Source: Aquitalea denitrificans (GTDB lineage Bacteria; Pseudomonadota; Gammaproteobacteria; Burkholderiales; Chromobacteriaceae). Taken from it: 64,000 bases of DNA. The first letter of the stretch is position 1, and each line of letters starts with the position of its first letter. Below, piece after piece: positions 18,756-27,693 of the stretch. Under the pieces are notes generated by a model. It saw only the letters and a list, made by a program, of their open reading frames with translations. It was not told the DNA's origin and searched no databases. The stretch spans positions 744,001-808,000 of the forward strand of contig NZ_CP047241.1 of assembly GCF_009856625.1 (NCBI RefSeq), read 5' to 3'. Both the position numbers and the translations under genes were made by a program.

Positions 18756-19691
18756 ATGACGAAGACCATCATGCTGGCCAACCCGCGCGGCTTTTGTGCC
18801 GGGGTGGATCGGGCCATCGCCATCGTCGAGCGCGCTATTGAGAAGTATGGTGCGCCGATTTATGTGAGACATGAGGTGGTACATAACCGCTTTGTCGTGG
18901 AGGACCTGCGTGCCAAGGGTGCTATTTTCATCGAGGAACTGAAAGATGTTCCGGTGGGTAGCACGCTGGTGTATTCCGCGCACGGCGTACCACTCTCGGT
19001 ACGTGCAGAAGCCGAGGCGCTCGGGCTACTGGTGTTCGATGCAACCTGTCCGCTGGTCACCAAAGTGCATGTCGAGGTCAAGCGCATGCACAAGGCCGGG
19101 ATGGAAATCATCATGATCGGTCATGCCGGCCACCCGGAAGTGGAAGGGACGATGGGCCAGGTTGATAGCGGCATGTATCTGGTGGAAAGTGTTGAGGATG
19201 TCGCCCGCCTTGAAGTGCGCAATCCTTCAGCCCTGTCATATGTCAGCCAGACCACACTTTCTGTCGATGAAACCCGGGAGATCATCGAGGCACTCAAACA
19301 GCGCTTTCCCGCCATCACTAGCCCCAAAAAGGACGATATCTGCTATGCAACGCAGAATCGTCAGGATGCGGTCAAGGTATTGTCAGACCAGTGCGACATC
19401 ATCGTAGTGGTTGGCTCGCCCAATAGCTCCAACTCCAATCGCCTGCGCGAAGTTGCCGCGTTGCGGGGAGTGGATGCGTATATGGTGGACAATGCATCGT
19501 TACTCAAACCTGAGTGGTTTGACGGTAAGGTCAGAGTTGGTGTGACCGCAGGTGCCAGTGCGCCGGAAGTGTTGGTGCAGGCCGTGATCGAGCAGATTCG
19601 GAGTTACGGCGCAGAAACCGTGGCCGAGCTGAGCGGGGTGGAAGAGTCTACCGTGTTTGCCCTACCACCAGGTTTGCGTGATCAGCAATAA
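18756..19691 (+). CDS. ispH: 4-hydroxy-3-methylbut-2-enyl diphosphate reductase IspH
   Basis: Last enzyme of the MEP isoprenoid pathway; gives IPP and DMAPP using an iron-sulfur cluster. The 311-residue product has the three cluster cysteines: [10 protein letters not shown] (C14), [11 protein letters not shown] near residue 98 and [11 protein letters not shown] near residue 199. The ATG at 18756 follows AAGGA by 6 bp and gives the standard N-terminus [12 protein letters not shown]. It ends the ribF-ileS-lspA-ispH operon, with a terminator directly behind. Confidence 0.96.
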   Translation: MTKTIMLANPRGFCAGVDRAIAIVERAIEKYGAPIYVRHEVVHNRFVVEDLRAKGAIFIEELKDVPVGSTLVYSAHGVPLSVRAEAEALGLLVFDATCPLVTKVHVEVKRMHKAGMEIIMIGHAGHPEVEGTMGQVDSGMYLVESVEDVARLEVRNPSALSYVSQTTLSVDETREIIEALKQRFPAITSPKKDDICYATQNRQDAVKVLSDQCDIIVVVGSPNSSNSNRLREVAALRGVDAYMVDNASLLKPEWFDGKVRVGVTAGASAPEVLVQAVIEQIRSYGAETVAELSGVEESTVFALPPGLRDQQ

Positions 19692-19708
19692 CCCATTTTG
19701 ACCAAAGC

Positions 19709-19737
19709 AAAGGCTCTGCAACTACAGAGCCTTTTTT
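19709..19737 (+). terminator. Terminator of the ribF-ispH operon
   Basis: AAGGCTCTG-CAACTA-CAGAGCCTT followed by TTTT, 17 bp after the ispH stop. Confidence 0.9.
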
Positions 19738-19757
19738 CATGTCACAAGACCAGCATA

Positions 19758-20600
19758 TCAGCTGGTTTGTTTCAGTTTGCCACCATAGTGGTGAGTAACT
19801 TCGCTGGCTGCACGCATGACCAGTGAACCCAGGTGGGTGATGCGCTCATCCGGTATGCGCGACTTGGGACCTGAGACCGAGATGGCAGCAAAAGCCTCGC
19901 CGTACTCATCATAAATACAGCTGGCAACGCAACGCAGGCCTATCGCATGCTCCCCGTCATCAAAAGCAAATCCTTGTTTCTGGATTTGCATGATTTCCTG
20001 TTTCAGTCTTGCTGGTGCGGTGATGGTCTGTTCGGTGTATTGCGGCAGGCCGGTTTTCTGCAGAATACGACCAAGGTGGAACTCATCCTGTGCGGCTAGA
20101 AAAGCCTTGCCTGCACCGGATGCATGCAAGGGCAGCCGACCTCCAATCGGGGCGAGCATGCGCATCAGCTCCCGGCATTGCACTTGCCCTACTACAACGC
20201 TTTGCCAAGCATCGGTATCGAACACTACCAGGTTGCTGGTTTCTCCTGCGGCCTCCATGACCTGCCGCAAAATCGGCATTGCCATCGTGGACAGGTCGCG
20301 GCTGCTCAGAAAACCGCTCCCAACGGTAAACGCACGCACACCAATACTCCATAGACCAAGGTCGCCAGTCTGCTGAACAAAGCCCATCTGCTGCATCGTT
20401 GTCAGTAGTCGGTGCGTGGTGGAGTTCGGTAGGCCAACCTGCATGGAAAGATCGGTCAGCATGATACCGGCAGGTGCTTCGGCTATCCGCTCCAACAAGA
20501 CCAATCCTCGGGTTAGCGATTGCACTTGGCCGGTGCTTGCTGCGCCCCCCTCATTGCGCTTGCGTACATTGCTGCGAGTAGGGGTATCGGCTTTGCTCAT
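19758..20600 (-). CDS. IclR-family regulator of the glyoxylate/purine island (AllR-like)
   Basis: A 280-residue DNA-binding protein. After a basic 25-residue lead, the winged HTH (QSLTRGLVLLERIAEAPAGI and following, to about residue 90) includes LPNSTTHRLLTTM as recognition helix. The C-terminal GAF-like IclR effector domain follows, with ASGAGKAFLA and VSGPKSRI. It is divergent from gcl across 304 bp. In E. coli the IclR member AllR represses gcl and allantoin genes and is released by glyoxylate, so a similar job is a reasonable inference. A 17-bp palindrome in front of gcl is the candidate operator, and a related copy lies before puuE. Confidence 0.85.
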   Translation of the reverse strand: MSKADTPTRSNVRKRNEGGAASTGQVQSLTRGLVLLERIAEAPAGIMLTDLSMQVGLPNSTTHRLLTTMQQMGFVQQTGDLGLWSIGVRAFTVGSGFLSSRDLSTMAMPILRQVMEAAGETSNLVVFDTDAWQSVVVGQVQCRELMRMLAPIGGRLPLHASGAGKAFLAAQDEFHLGRILQKTGLPQYTEQTITAPARLKQEIMQIQKQGFAFDDGEHAIGLRCVASCIYDEYGEAFAAISVSGPKSRIPDERITHLGSLVMRAASEVTHHYGGKLKQTS

Positions 20601-20904
20601 AAATCCTCGTTGCTGATTGTGGATTGGTCGCTCTTAACAGCTGCAATTTTACGCCTTAGGTACAGTTGGGAGTAGTTGTCGCTCAGTGATGGATCTCTTT
20701 TGCTCCTTGATATCTATTTTTGGGATTTATTTCCTTTTTTATTTTTTAGTTAACATCATGAAATATAACAGATAATTGTTAAATTTTACAAAAATGGAAA
20801 CAGTTTCCATGTTTTATTGACTGATGCTTTGCATTGCGGGATAGTTGCCGAATATCCGGGTCATAACCAGTGTGGTGAGGCCCTCTTAACTCAGGAGCTA
20901 TTCA
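20601..20904. other. Divergent regulatory region between iclR-type gene and gcl
   Basis: About 300 bp without a gene. It is AT-rich around 20720-20820 and holds the palindromic operator candidate at 20794-20810. Promoters for both directions must lie here; I cannot fix their boxes with confidence. Confidence 0.7.
20794..20810. promoter_or_regulatory. Operator-like palindrome upstream of gcl
   Basis: ATGGAAAC-A-GTTTCCAT is a perfect 17-bp palindrome around a central base, 95 bp before the gcl start. A 14/17 match lies at 26920-26936. GATAATTGT precedes both copies (20771-20779 and 26901-26909). Binding by the adjacent IclR-type protein is inferred. Confidence 0.65.
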
Positions 20905-22650
20905 ATGGCCAAAATGCGAGCAATCGAGGCGGCTGTGCATGTGCTTATCAAGGAGGGGGTGACGACGGCATTTGGCGTGCCGGGTGCGGCAATCAACCCC
21001 ATGTATGCGGCAATGAAAAAAATTGGTGGCATACGCCATCTGCTGGCTCGCCATGTGGAAGGAGCTACACATATGGCAGAAGGTTTTACCCGGGCAGCTC
21101 CTGGCAATATCGGGGTTTGTATCGGGACCTCTGGTCCTGCCGGTACCGACATGATTACTGGCTTGTACTCCGCGGCAGCCGATTCCATTCCCATTCTCTG
21201 TATAACTGGCCAGGCACCGCGTGCACGTTTGCACAAGGAAGATTTCCAGGCGGTTGATATCAAAGAAATTGCCCGCCCGGTTGCCAAGTGGGCTACTACC
21301 GTCATGGAACCAGCCCAACTCCCCGGTGCGTTACAGCAAGCATTTCATCTGATGCGCTCCGGCCGTCCCGGGCCGGTATTGCTGGATTTGCCTTTTGATG
21401 TACAGATGGCGGAGATTGAGTTTGATCCGGAAACCTACGAACCGCTGCCAGCGTTCAAGCCGCAGGCCTCCCGCGCACAAGTGGAGAAAGCATTGTCCAT
21501 GCTGCTGCAGGCGGAGCGCCCGATCATCGTGGCAGGTGGTGGAGTAATCAATGCCAACGCTTCAGCACTGCTGACCGAATTTGCACAAATTGTGCAGCTT
21601 CCGGTGATTCCTACATTGATGGGTTGGGGCTGCATTCCTGATGATCACCCCTTGATGGCTGGTATGGCTGGCCTGCAGACATCGCATCGTTATGGCAACG
21701 CCACTGTGTTGGCTGCCGATTTTGTCTTTGGTATTGGCAATCGCTGGGCCAACCGCCATACCGGCTCGGTGGACGTCTATACCCAGGGACGAAAATTCGT
21801 TCACATCGATATTGAACCCACTCAGATAGGCCGGGTCTTCGCTCCTGATTTCGGCATTGTTTCCGATGCTGCAGCTGCCTTGGAACTATTGATCGAGATT
21901 GCCCATGAATGGCGTGCTCAAGGGCGTCTACCGGAACGCCAAGACTGGGTGAGCGAGTGCCAGCGTAGAAAAGCTAGCATGTTGCGTCGCTCTGACCATG
22001 CTGACAGGCCAATCAAACCGATGCGGGTGTATGAGGAAATGAACCAATATTTTGGTCGGGATGTTCGCTATGTCAGCACGATAGGCCTGTCGCAGATTGC
22101 GGCAGCCCAGTTCCTGCATGTCTACCAGCCACGCAATTGGATCAACTGTGGCCAGGCAGGCCCGCTGGGGTGGACCATTCCAGCGGCAATTGGGACCAAG
22201 GTCGGGGAGCCCACCGCGGATGTCGTAGCGATCTCCGGCGACTATGACTTCCAGTTTATGGTGGAGGAGTTGGCTGTCGGTGCTCAATTCCGTATTCCGT
22301 ATATCCATGTACTGGTCAACAACAGCTATTTGGGCTTGATTCGTCAGGCGCAACGCCAATTCGATATCGACTACTGCGTTCAATTGAGTTTTGAAAATAT
22401 TAATGCACCCGAACTGGGTAGTTACGGCGTAGATCATGTCAAAGTCGTGGAAGGACTGGGTTGCAAAGCCGTGCGTGTGACAGATCCTGAGCAACTGGCA
22501 GCCGGGTTTGCCGAGGCGCGTCGATTGATGAATGAGTATTCGGTACCGGTGGTGGTCGAGGTGATTTTGGAGAGAGTTACCAATATCTCTATGGGTGCGG
22601 AGATCAATTCCATCAATGAGTTTGAAGATATTGTTGATCTGCCGGTGTAA
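20905..22650 (+). CDS. gcl: Glyoxylate carboligase (tartronate-semialdehyde synthase)
   Basis: ThDP- and FAD-binding enzyme that joins two glyoxylates to tartronate semialdehyde with loss of CO2. The 581-residue product matches E. coli Gcl along its length but lacks about a dozen residues of the E. coli C-terminal tail. The diagnostic valine V51 in ARHVEGATH replaces the glutamate found in other ThDP enzymes. The ThDP pyrophosphate site GDYDFQF...NNSYLG lies near residues 446-475. AGGAG precedes the ATG by 7 bp. It begins the gcl-hyi-glxR run and takes up glyoxylate made by AllA further downstream. Confidence 0.96.
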   Translation: MAKMRAIEAAVHVLIKEGVTTAFGVPGAAINPMYAAMKKIGGIRHLLARHVEGATHMAEGFTRAAPGNIGVCIGTSGPAGTDMITGLYSAAADSIPILCITGQAPRARLHKEDFQAVDIKEIARPVAKWATTVMEPAQLPGALQQAFHLMRSGRPGPVLLDLPFDVQMAEIEFDPETYEPLPAFKPQASRAQVEKALSMLLQAERPIIVAGGGVINANASALLTEFAQIVQLPVIPTLMGWGCIPDDHPLMAGMAGLQTSHRYGNATVLAADFVFGIGNRWANRHTGSVDVYTQGRKFVHIDIEPTQIGRVFAPDFGIVSDAAAALELLIEIAHEWRAQGRLPERQDWVSECQRRKASMLRRSDHADRPIKPMRVYEEMNQYFGRDVRYVSTIGLSQIAAAQFLHVYQPRNWINCGQAGPLGWTIPAAIGTKVGEPTADVVAISGDYDFQFMVEELAVGAQFRIPYIHVLVNNSYLGLIRQAQRQFDIDYCVQLSFENINAPELGSYGVDHVKVVEGLGCKAVRVTDPEQLAAGFAEARRLMNEYSVPVVVEVILERVTNISMGAEINSINEFEDIVDLPV

Positions 22651-22709
22651 TCCGGCCATTACCCTGTGGCCGGCAGTCTTGCCCGACCATCATTTTGTAG
22701 GAGAGCCTT

Positions 22710-23486
22710 ATGCCAAGATTTGCCGCTAATTTGAGCATGTTGTTTGGCGAAGTTGATTTCCTCTCCCGCTTCCAGGCTGCAGCCAAGGCTGGTTTTAGCG
22801 GAGTGGAGTACTTGTTTCCCTATGACTATGACAAACAAAAGTTAGCAGAGCTATTGGATAAGCACCATTTGGTACAAGTCCTGCACAACCTGCCTGCCGG
22901 TAACTGGGCAGCAGGGGAACGAGGCATTGCCTGCTTGCCTGATCGTGTTGGGGAGTTTCAGGATGGGGTTGGTGAGGCAATTGCTTATGCGAAGACCTTG
23001 GGGTGTAGTCAGCTGAATGTACTGGCTGGTATACGCCCAGCCCGTGTAGAGGCCGATGTGGTGCAGGAGACCTTGTATAACAATTTGCGTTTTGCAGCCA
23101 AAGCCTTGAAGGCAGAAGGCATCAAGCTGCTGGTGGAAGCCATTAATACCTTTGATATCCCTGGGTTTGTCATTACCCGCACGCCCCAGGTACTAGCACT
23201 GATACGGGATATTGGTAGTGACAACCTATTTGTCCAATACGACATTTATCACATGCAGCGGATGGAAGGGGAGCTGGCTCTGACCCTCCAATCACAACTA
23301 CAGCACATCGCACATATCCAGTTGGCTGACAATCCGGGACGTCACGAGCCCGGTACAGGGGAAATCAATTACCCCTACCTGTTCGGATTGTTGGATCGAC
23401 TTGGATATCAGGGCTGGGTTGGCTGCGAATATAAACCCAAAGCCGGGACTGTGGCTGGTTTGGGGTGGGTTAGTCAGTATCTGTAA
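22710..23486 (+). CDS. hyi: Hydroxypyruvate isomerase
   Basis: TIM-barrel isomerase interconverting tartronate semialdehyde and hydroxypyruvate. The product is 258 residues, equal to E. coli Hyi. Family features include the N-terminal MPRFAANLSMLFGEVDFL, the metal-site stretch LLVEAINTFDIPGF near residue 135 and VQYDIYHMQRMEG near residue 175, and the C-terminal EYKPKAGT. It lies 59 bp after gcl with a strong RBS (GGAGAG) and 22 bp before glxR, so the three form one operon. Confidence 0.95.
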   Translation: MPRFAANLSMLFGEVDFLSRFQAAAKAGFSGVEYLFPYDYDKQKLAELLDKHHLVQVLHNLPAGNWAAGERGIACLPDRVGEFQDGVGEAIAYAKTLGCSQLNVLAGIRPARVEADVVQETLYNNLRFAAKALKAEGIKLLVEAINTFDIPGFVITRTPQVLALIRDIGSDNLFVQYDIYHMQRMEGELALTLQSQLQHIAHIQLADNPGRHEPGTGEINYPYLFGLLDRLGYQGWVGCEYKPKAGTVAGLGWVSQYL

Positions 23487-23508
23487 GTCATATTAGGAGG
23501 AGGCTAAA

Positions 23509-24393
23509 ATGAAAATTGGATTTATCGGACTAGGAATCATGGGGGCTCCGATGGCTGGGCACTTGGCACAGGCCGGGCATGTCTTGTTCGTCAATTCACG
23601 TAGCAGCTTGCCGCAATCACTGGCGGAATTTCCAGTGACAGCTTGTGACAAGGCTAGGCAGGTGGCTGAACTCGCGGATGTAATCATTCTTATGTTGCCG
23701 GATACACCAGATGTGGAGGAGGTATTGTTTGGGGCTCACGGTGTTGCGGAAGCAGAACTGAGAGGTAAGGTGGTGGTAGATATGTCTTCCATCTCCCCCA
23801 TTGAAACCAAGCAGTTTGCCCTCCAGATCGAGAAACTGGGAGGGCATTATCTGGATGCACCGGTGTCCGGGGGGGAGGTAGGCGCCAGGGCTGCAACCCT
23901 GTCCATCATGGTTGGGGGGCCGCAGGATGTGTTTGAGCAGTTGCTGCCGATTTTTCAACTGATGGGGAAGAACATTACCCGGATTGGTGAAAATGGAGAT
24001 GGTCAGACGGCCAAAGTGGCAAACCAGATTATTGTGGCGCTGACCATTGAGGCTGTTGGTGAGGCGTTGTTATTTGCTGCTCGTGCAGGTGCTGATCCGG
24101 CAAAGGTAAGGCAAGCATTACTGGGTGGTTTTGCTTCATCGAAAATTCTGGAAGTACATGGCGAACGTATGGTGAAGCGTACTTTTGATCCTGGATTCCG
24201 CATTTCTTTACACCAAAAGGATCTCAATCTTGCCTTGTCCAGTGCACAGAAAATGGCGCTGGCATTGCCTGCTACGGCATTGGCTCAGCAACTGTTAAGC
24301 AGTTGTATTGCCCAAGGAGGAGCGGCTTGGGATCATAGCGCCATGGTGCGGGCGCTGGAGCAGTTATCAGATTTTTCAATCCCGGGGCAGTAG
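23509..24393 (+). CDS. glxR: Tartronate semialdehyde reductase (2-hydroxy-3-oxopropionate reductase)
   Basis: NAD(H)-dependent beta-hydroxyacid dehydrogenase giving D-glycerate from tartronate semialdehyde. The 294-residue product has the Rossmann loop GFIGLGIMGAPMAGHL (residues 4-19), the substrate motif DAPVSGGEVGA near residue 119 and the catalytic lysine in TAKVANQ near residue 167. The RBS TAGGAGGAGG is unusually strong. It ends the gcl-hyi-glxR operon. The glycerate kinase that would normally follow is missing here, so glycerate must be phosphorylated by an enzyme encoded elsewhere. Confidence 0.95.
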   Translation: MKIGFIGLGIMGAPMAGHLAQAGHVLFVNSRSSLPQSLAEFPVTACDKARQVAELADVIILMLPDTPDVEEVLFGAHGVAEAELRGKVVVDMSSISPIETKQFALQIEKLGGHYLDAPVSGGEVGARAATLSIMVGGPQDVFEQLLPIFQLMGKNITRIGENGDGQTAKVANQIIVALTIEAVGEALLFAARAGADPAKVRQALLGGFASSKILEVHGERMVKRTFDPGFRISLHQKDLNLALSSAQKMALALPATALAQQLLSSCIAQGGAAWDHSAMVRALEQLSDFSIPGQ

Positions 24394-24422
24394 ATTGCAT
24401 TTGTAGCAAACTATAGTGAATT

Positions 24423-24457
24423 AATAAGTCGGGGTGGAGCAATCCCCTCGACTTATT
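24423..24457 (+). terminator. Hairpin after glxR, probable end of the gcl operon
   Basis: AATAAGTCG (24423-24431) pairs with CGACTTATT (24449-24457), extended by a GGG/CCC part with one bulge. It is 30 bp past the stop. The missing T-run makes termination likely but not certain. Confidence 0.55.
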
Positions 24458-25119
24458 GCCCTGTCCCCGTCCCCTCCTGCTTTTTATAGCAAATGGCTTT
24501 GGCTTTTAATATTAATTTTCCTGATTTCTCTGCTAGTAAGTTTTTTAAATCACTGGCGTCAAATCGCTAAAAGATGTCTTGGCCCGTATATTATTGCATT
24601 CTCTCCATCAAACTTAGATAACTATCTGGGTAGTCAGCATAGTGATCAAGCAATATTCGCTCTAGCACTCTTCATGTTAGATAATTCAATATAAGTTTTT
24701 TGTTTTGATTTATTGGATTAAGTGGGGGAACTATCAGGAAACGGTCTGTCTCCTGATTGAGCTGTCTTCTGTTATCTTGTTGTCAACGAGATGAATCGAT
24801 CCAATCTGATTGGCTGCCAATGGGTGTTAGAGCAGATATCTTCAACCGAATGCACCGGCCCCAGCTTCCTAAGATGCTTGGAGTCTGACACATTTCATGT
24901 TGCCAATCTTGCTGCACCAAATGTGGTCACTATTATCCAATTGGGTGTACGTGTGAGTCTGCTTTGCAATGGATATTACCGGCACAATACACAGGAGTTC
25001 CATTGCCTGCTGAGTTTAAGGCGACTGATGGCAACATCAAGTTAAAGGTGTTTTTTCTCATGAAATATAAAGAAATTCAATCTACCGTATCTGAAAATTT
25101 ACAGCACAATAGACGGAGT

Positions 25120-25145
25120 GCTTTCTGGTCGAGTCTCCAGAAAGC
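25120..25145 (-). repeat. Inverted repeat downstream of puuD
   Basis: GCTTTCTGG and CCAGAAAGC form a perfect 9-bp stem with an 8-nt loop, about 30 bp past the puuD stop. No T-run on either strand. Confidence 0.55.
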
Positions 25146-25176
25146 TTCCGCCCATTGTGTTTTACTTAGAGGCTGT

Positions 25177-26415
25177 TCAGGGTTGCCATTGGGAAATCAA
25201 TAAGCGTTCTTCGTCACTCATCTTGGTTAAATTAGCTAGCGGCATATATTTGCTGGCCACTGCCTGCTTGATCTTGATGTGATGTAGACGAATGTCCAGA
25301 TCATTATCCAGCCGGATTCCTGCTGGAGGAGCGGTAAAGCCAGCCTGGGTGGGCTTGGCCGCATGGCAGGTGGTGCAGCGTTCATGCAGGATGTTTGTCA
25401 CCGCACGCATATCATTGCTTGTTGGCATCGTACTGCTGATACTGCCAGTTGTTGGTTTTTGTTCCTCTTGTGCGGCTGGAGTGGAGGATGGTGCAGCTAT
25501 CATCGCGATGACCAATAACAGGATTCCACTGGCGGCGGGTAAGGTCAGAACATTATGGCCACGGTGACGTAGTACGAAATACTGTCGGATAAGAGCACCT
25601 GCCAGAATGAACAATGTCATGATGAACCACGCCGTCTCATTGCTATAAGCAAAGGCGTAGTGGTTACTGATCATCAGGAATACCACCGGAAGGGTAAAGT
25701 AGGTGTTATGTACTGATCGTTGTTTGCCACGTTTACCATCCAGTGGGTTGGGTGACTCTTCAGCCTGTAGTGCTGCCACCATGCGCCTTTGCCCCGGAAT
25801 TATCCAGAAGAATACATTGGCAGACATGCAGGTTGCCATGACTGCTCCCGTTAGCAGAAAGGCAGCCCGCCCCTGGAATACATGACTACTGAAATAAGCA
25901 ACTCCGGTCATCATCAAGGCGACAGCCACACTTAAGATGCCATCACGTTGCATTTCCGGACTGATACGACGGCACAGTTCATCATATATTAGCCAACCGA
26001 ATATAAGCAGTGCTACCGCAGCAATACTAGCCTCAGTCGGGGTTAGTACTGCAGCCCAAGCCCATGGGCTGGCCGGATTCACCAGATAGATAGAGGCATT
26101 GCTCAAATACAGCAAGCAGAACAGGAAAAATCCGGAAAGCCAGGTGGTATAAGACTTCCAGAAAGACCAGTGCAATTTGTCATCTAGTGGAAAGGGTGGT
26201 CGGCTCAGATATTTCTGGTTATGGTAAAAGCCGCCACCATGCACAGATGACATTTCACCCAGCAAGTCGTAACGCTGATCTTGTATTCCTTGTGGCCTGG
26301 TCAAACTGTTATCCAGCATGACGAAATAAATTGACTCGCCAATCCAGGCTATGGCAGCGATGACGTGCAACCAGCGTAGCAGTAGGTTGCAAAACTCTAA
26401 GAGATAGCTTTCCAT
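25177..26415 (-). CDS. puuD: Membrane-bound urate oxidase PuuD with cytochrome c domain
   Basis: Oxidises urate to 5-hydroxyisourate at the inner membrane, passing electrons to the respiratory chain rather than directly to O2 as in soluble uricase. The 412-residue product has about eight hydrophobic segments in the first 310 residues (N-terminal WLHVIAAIAWIGESIYF) and then a periplasmic cytochrome c domain with heme motif CTTCH at residues 347-351 and a likely axial methionine in KYMPLAN. It is transcribed after uraH with a 30-bp gap, so HIU is made and hydrolysed by products of one mRNA. The pair is divergent from puuE. The family assignment is firm; the electron acceptor is inferred from the heme domain. 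Confidence 0.94.
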   Translation of the reverse strand: MESYLLEFCNLLLRWLHVIAAIAWIGESIYFVMLDNSLTRPQGIQDQRYDLLGEMSSVHGGGFYHNQKYLSRPPFPLDDKLHWSFWKSYTTWLSGFFLFCLLYLSNASIYLVNPASPWAWAAVLTPTEASIAAVALLIFGWLIYDELCRRISPEMQRDGILSVAVALMMTGVAYFSSHVFQGRAAFLLTGAVMATCMSANVFFWIIPGQRRMVAALQAEESPNPLDGKRGKQRSVHNTYFTLPVVFLMISNHYAFAYSNETAWFIMTLFILAGALIRQYFVLRHRGHNVLTLPAASGILLLVIAMIAAPSSTPAAQEEQKPTTGSISSTMPTSNDMRAVTNILHERCTTCHAAKPTQAGFTAPPAGIRLDNDLDIRLHHIKIKQAVASKYMPLANLTKMSDEERLLISQWQP

Positions 26416-26445
26416 GAGTAAGCTTCCTGATCTAAATAATGGGAT

Positions 26446-26799
26446 TCAGCTGCCGCGGTAAGTTGAATATGTCCATGGCGTCACTATTAACGGAACGTGA
26501 TAGTTTTGCTCTGGATCAGCAATCCCAAAGCGCAGTACAACCTGATCTATAAAACAGGGTTTCGGCAGATTAATACCCTGAGAGAGAAAATAATCACCAG
26601 CGTGAAATATCAATTCGTAGATGCCAGACTGCATCTCTTCTTCACTCAATAAAGCTCTCTCGCTACGGCCGTCTTCATTGGTATGTAGATGGCGTAGCAG
26701 CGTTTTTTCCCCCCCTTCTATCCGGTGTAGCTCGAAGTACATACCGGCGGCTGCTCGTCCATGCATTGTGTCAAGTACGTGTGTGGAAAGTTTTCCCAT
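26446..26799 (-). CDS. uraH: 5-hydroxyisourate hydrolase (transthyretin-like)
   Basis: Hydrolyses 5-hydroxyisourate to OHCU. The 117-residue product has the family hallmarks: MGKLSTHVLDT with H7, the LHTNEDGR segment near residue 38 and the C-terminal tetrapeptide YRGS. There is no signal peptide. It is first in the minus-strand unit uraH-puuD and faces the decayed regulator and puuE. Confidence 0.96.
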   Translation of the reverse strand: MGKLSTHVLDTMHGRAAAGMYFELHRIEGGEKTLLRHLHTNEDGRSERALLSEEEMQSGIYELIFHAGDYFLSQGINLPKPCFIDQVVLRFGIADPEQNYHVPLIVTPWTYSTYRGS

Positions 26800-26919
26800 T
26801 TATTTCTCCAGATGAGTAGATGCTGTCTTATCGTACAGGTGGTTATTTTTTAATTAAAATCTTTTAAGTAGCGAGTTTGACGATATTGTTTTATTTCGCG
26901 GATAATTGTCAATGATCCT

Positions 26920-26936
26920 ATGGAATCGGTTTCCGT
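26920..26936. promoter_or_regulatory. Second copy of the operator-like palindrome, uraH/puuE divergent region
   Basis: ATGGAATCGGTTTCCGT matches the gcl site at 14 of 17 positions, keeping TGGAA and TTTCC. It is 120 bp upstream of uraH and faces the puuE side, well placed to control both. Confidence 0.55.
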
Positions 26937-26954
26937 ATTGTGGAGATTAATAAA

Positions 26955-27665
26955 ATGACAGATCATCAGGGGGCAGAAGCAAGAAGAGATTCCATTACTC
27001 AAGTCCCACCGATTTCAAGCTTGCTGACATTGATGATGCGGTGATCTATCAGCGCTTGCAGCCAGGAGTGAAGCTATCCGATACAGCACTGGATGACGTA
27101 TTTTTCTGTTCACGTAGTACAGTTTATTCAGCATTGGCCTGCTGGAACATGATCGGATTGTAGAATAGCTGCCTAATCATGGGACCTATGTCGCCCAATT
27201 TGGTATCTCGGAAAGTCGGAATGTGTTCGAGATGCAACGCATGGTGGATGGGATAATTCTGTAAATACTACTGAGTTTGCCTAATTTATTGGTTAAATTG
27301 GAGCGGTTAGGACTGATGATCGAGTAGGAATGTACTGAATTCGAACTGCATGACCGAGTGGGTTGGATCCGATTATCCAATCCAATTCATGTTCAATTGG
27401 TACTGCTGGCAGAGAAAAATGCACTGACCGAATGAATGAATAGTTTGTATTGCCACAGAGCGCTCATCATCGCTCTGTACGATAGGCCAGGACAAAGTAG
27501 CTGCTCATTCGATGAGCATGAGCAGATTCTGAAACTTCTGGCCAGAAGGGATAGTGATGGCGTTCTGCATGCGATGCAGCAGCATCTGCAGGACTGCGAG
27601 TATCACATGCATTTTAAGGATCGTAATCCGCAGGATCCATGGACCTTGTTTCATCGCCAGTGTTA
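26955..27665 (+). pseudogene. Decayed GntR/FCD-family regulator
   Basis: A regulator gene broken by several stops and frame changes, readable only by joining frames. The start (26955) reads MTDHQGAEARRD, then shifts frame to a wHTH remnant AVIYQRLQPGVKLSDTALDD and SRSTVYSALACW. After a stop come LPNHGTYVAQF and NVFEMQRMVDG, the junction to the effector domain. After another stop come FELHDRVGWIRLSNPIHVQL, HRALIIALYD, then SFDEHEQILKLLARRDSDG and MQQHLQDCEYH, the typical FCD C-terminus. The order is exactly that of a full-length GntR/FCD protein of about 230 residues. It sits directly before puuE, so it probably once regulated the uraH-puuD/puuE divergent pair. At least three in-frame stops rule out simple sequencing error. 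Confidence 0.85.
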
Positions 27666-27693
27666 GGCGTTTCAAGACGAAGGAGTTCATCTC

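Larger units (their letters stand above)
24394..25176. other. 783-bp gene-poor, AT-rich stretch inside the purine island
   Basis: No reading frame here is convincing. Frames at 24434-24694, 24791-25045 and 24964-25203 show no known domain, poor start contexts and codon use unlike their neighbours. Base composition is clearly lower in GC than the flanking genes. Hairpins at 24423-24457, 24733-24757 and 25120-25145 were seen. The stretch could be the remains of a lost gene such as glycerate kinase, but I could not recognise any segment. Confidence 0.6.

Noticed and set aside
24434..24694. 86-codon frame with a hydrophobic start after glxR
   Set aside because: It begins inside a hairpin, has no RBS and no family resemblance.
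24964..25203. 79-codon frame next to puuD
   Set aside because: No domain; it runs into the end of puuD and the start context is poor. An ATG at 25060 inside it also lacks support.
25080..25210. Possible insertion-sequence end (GAGGCTGTTCAGG) near puuD
   Set aside because: Only one short match; no paired inverted end, target duplication or transposase remnant was found.
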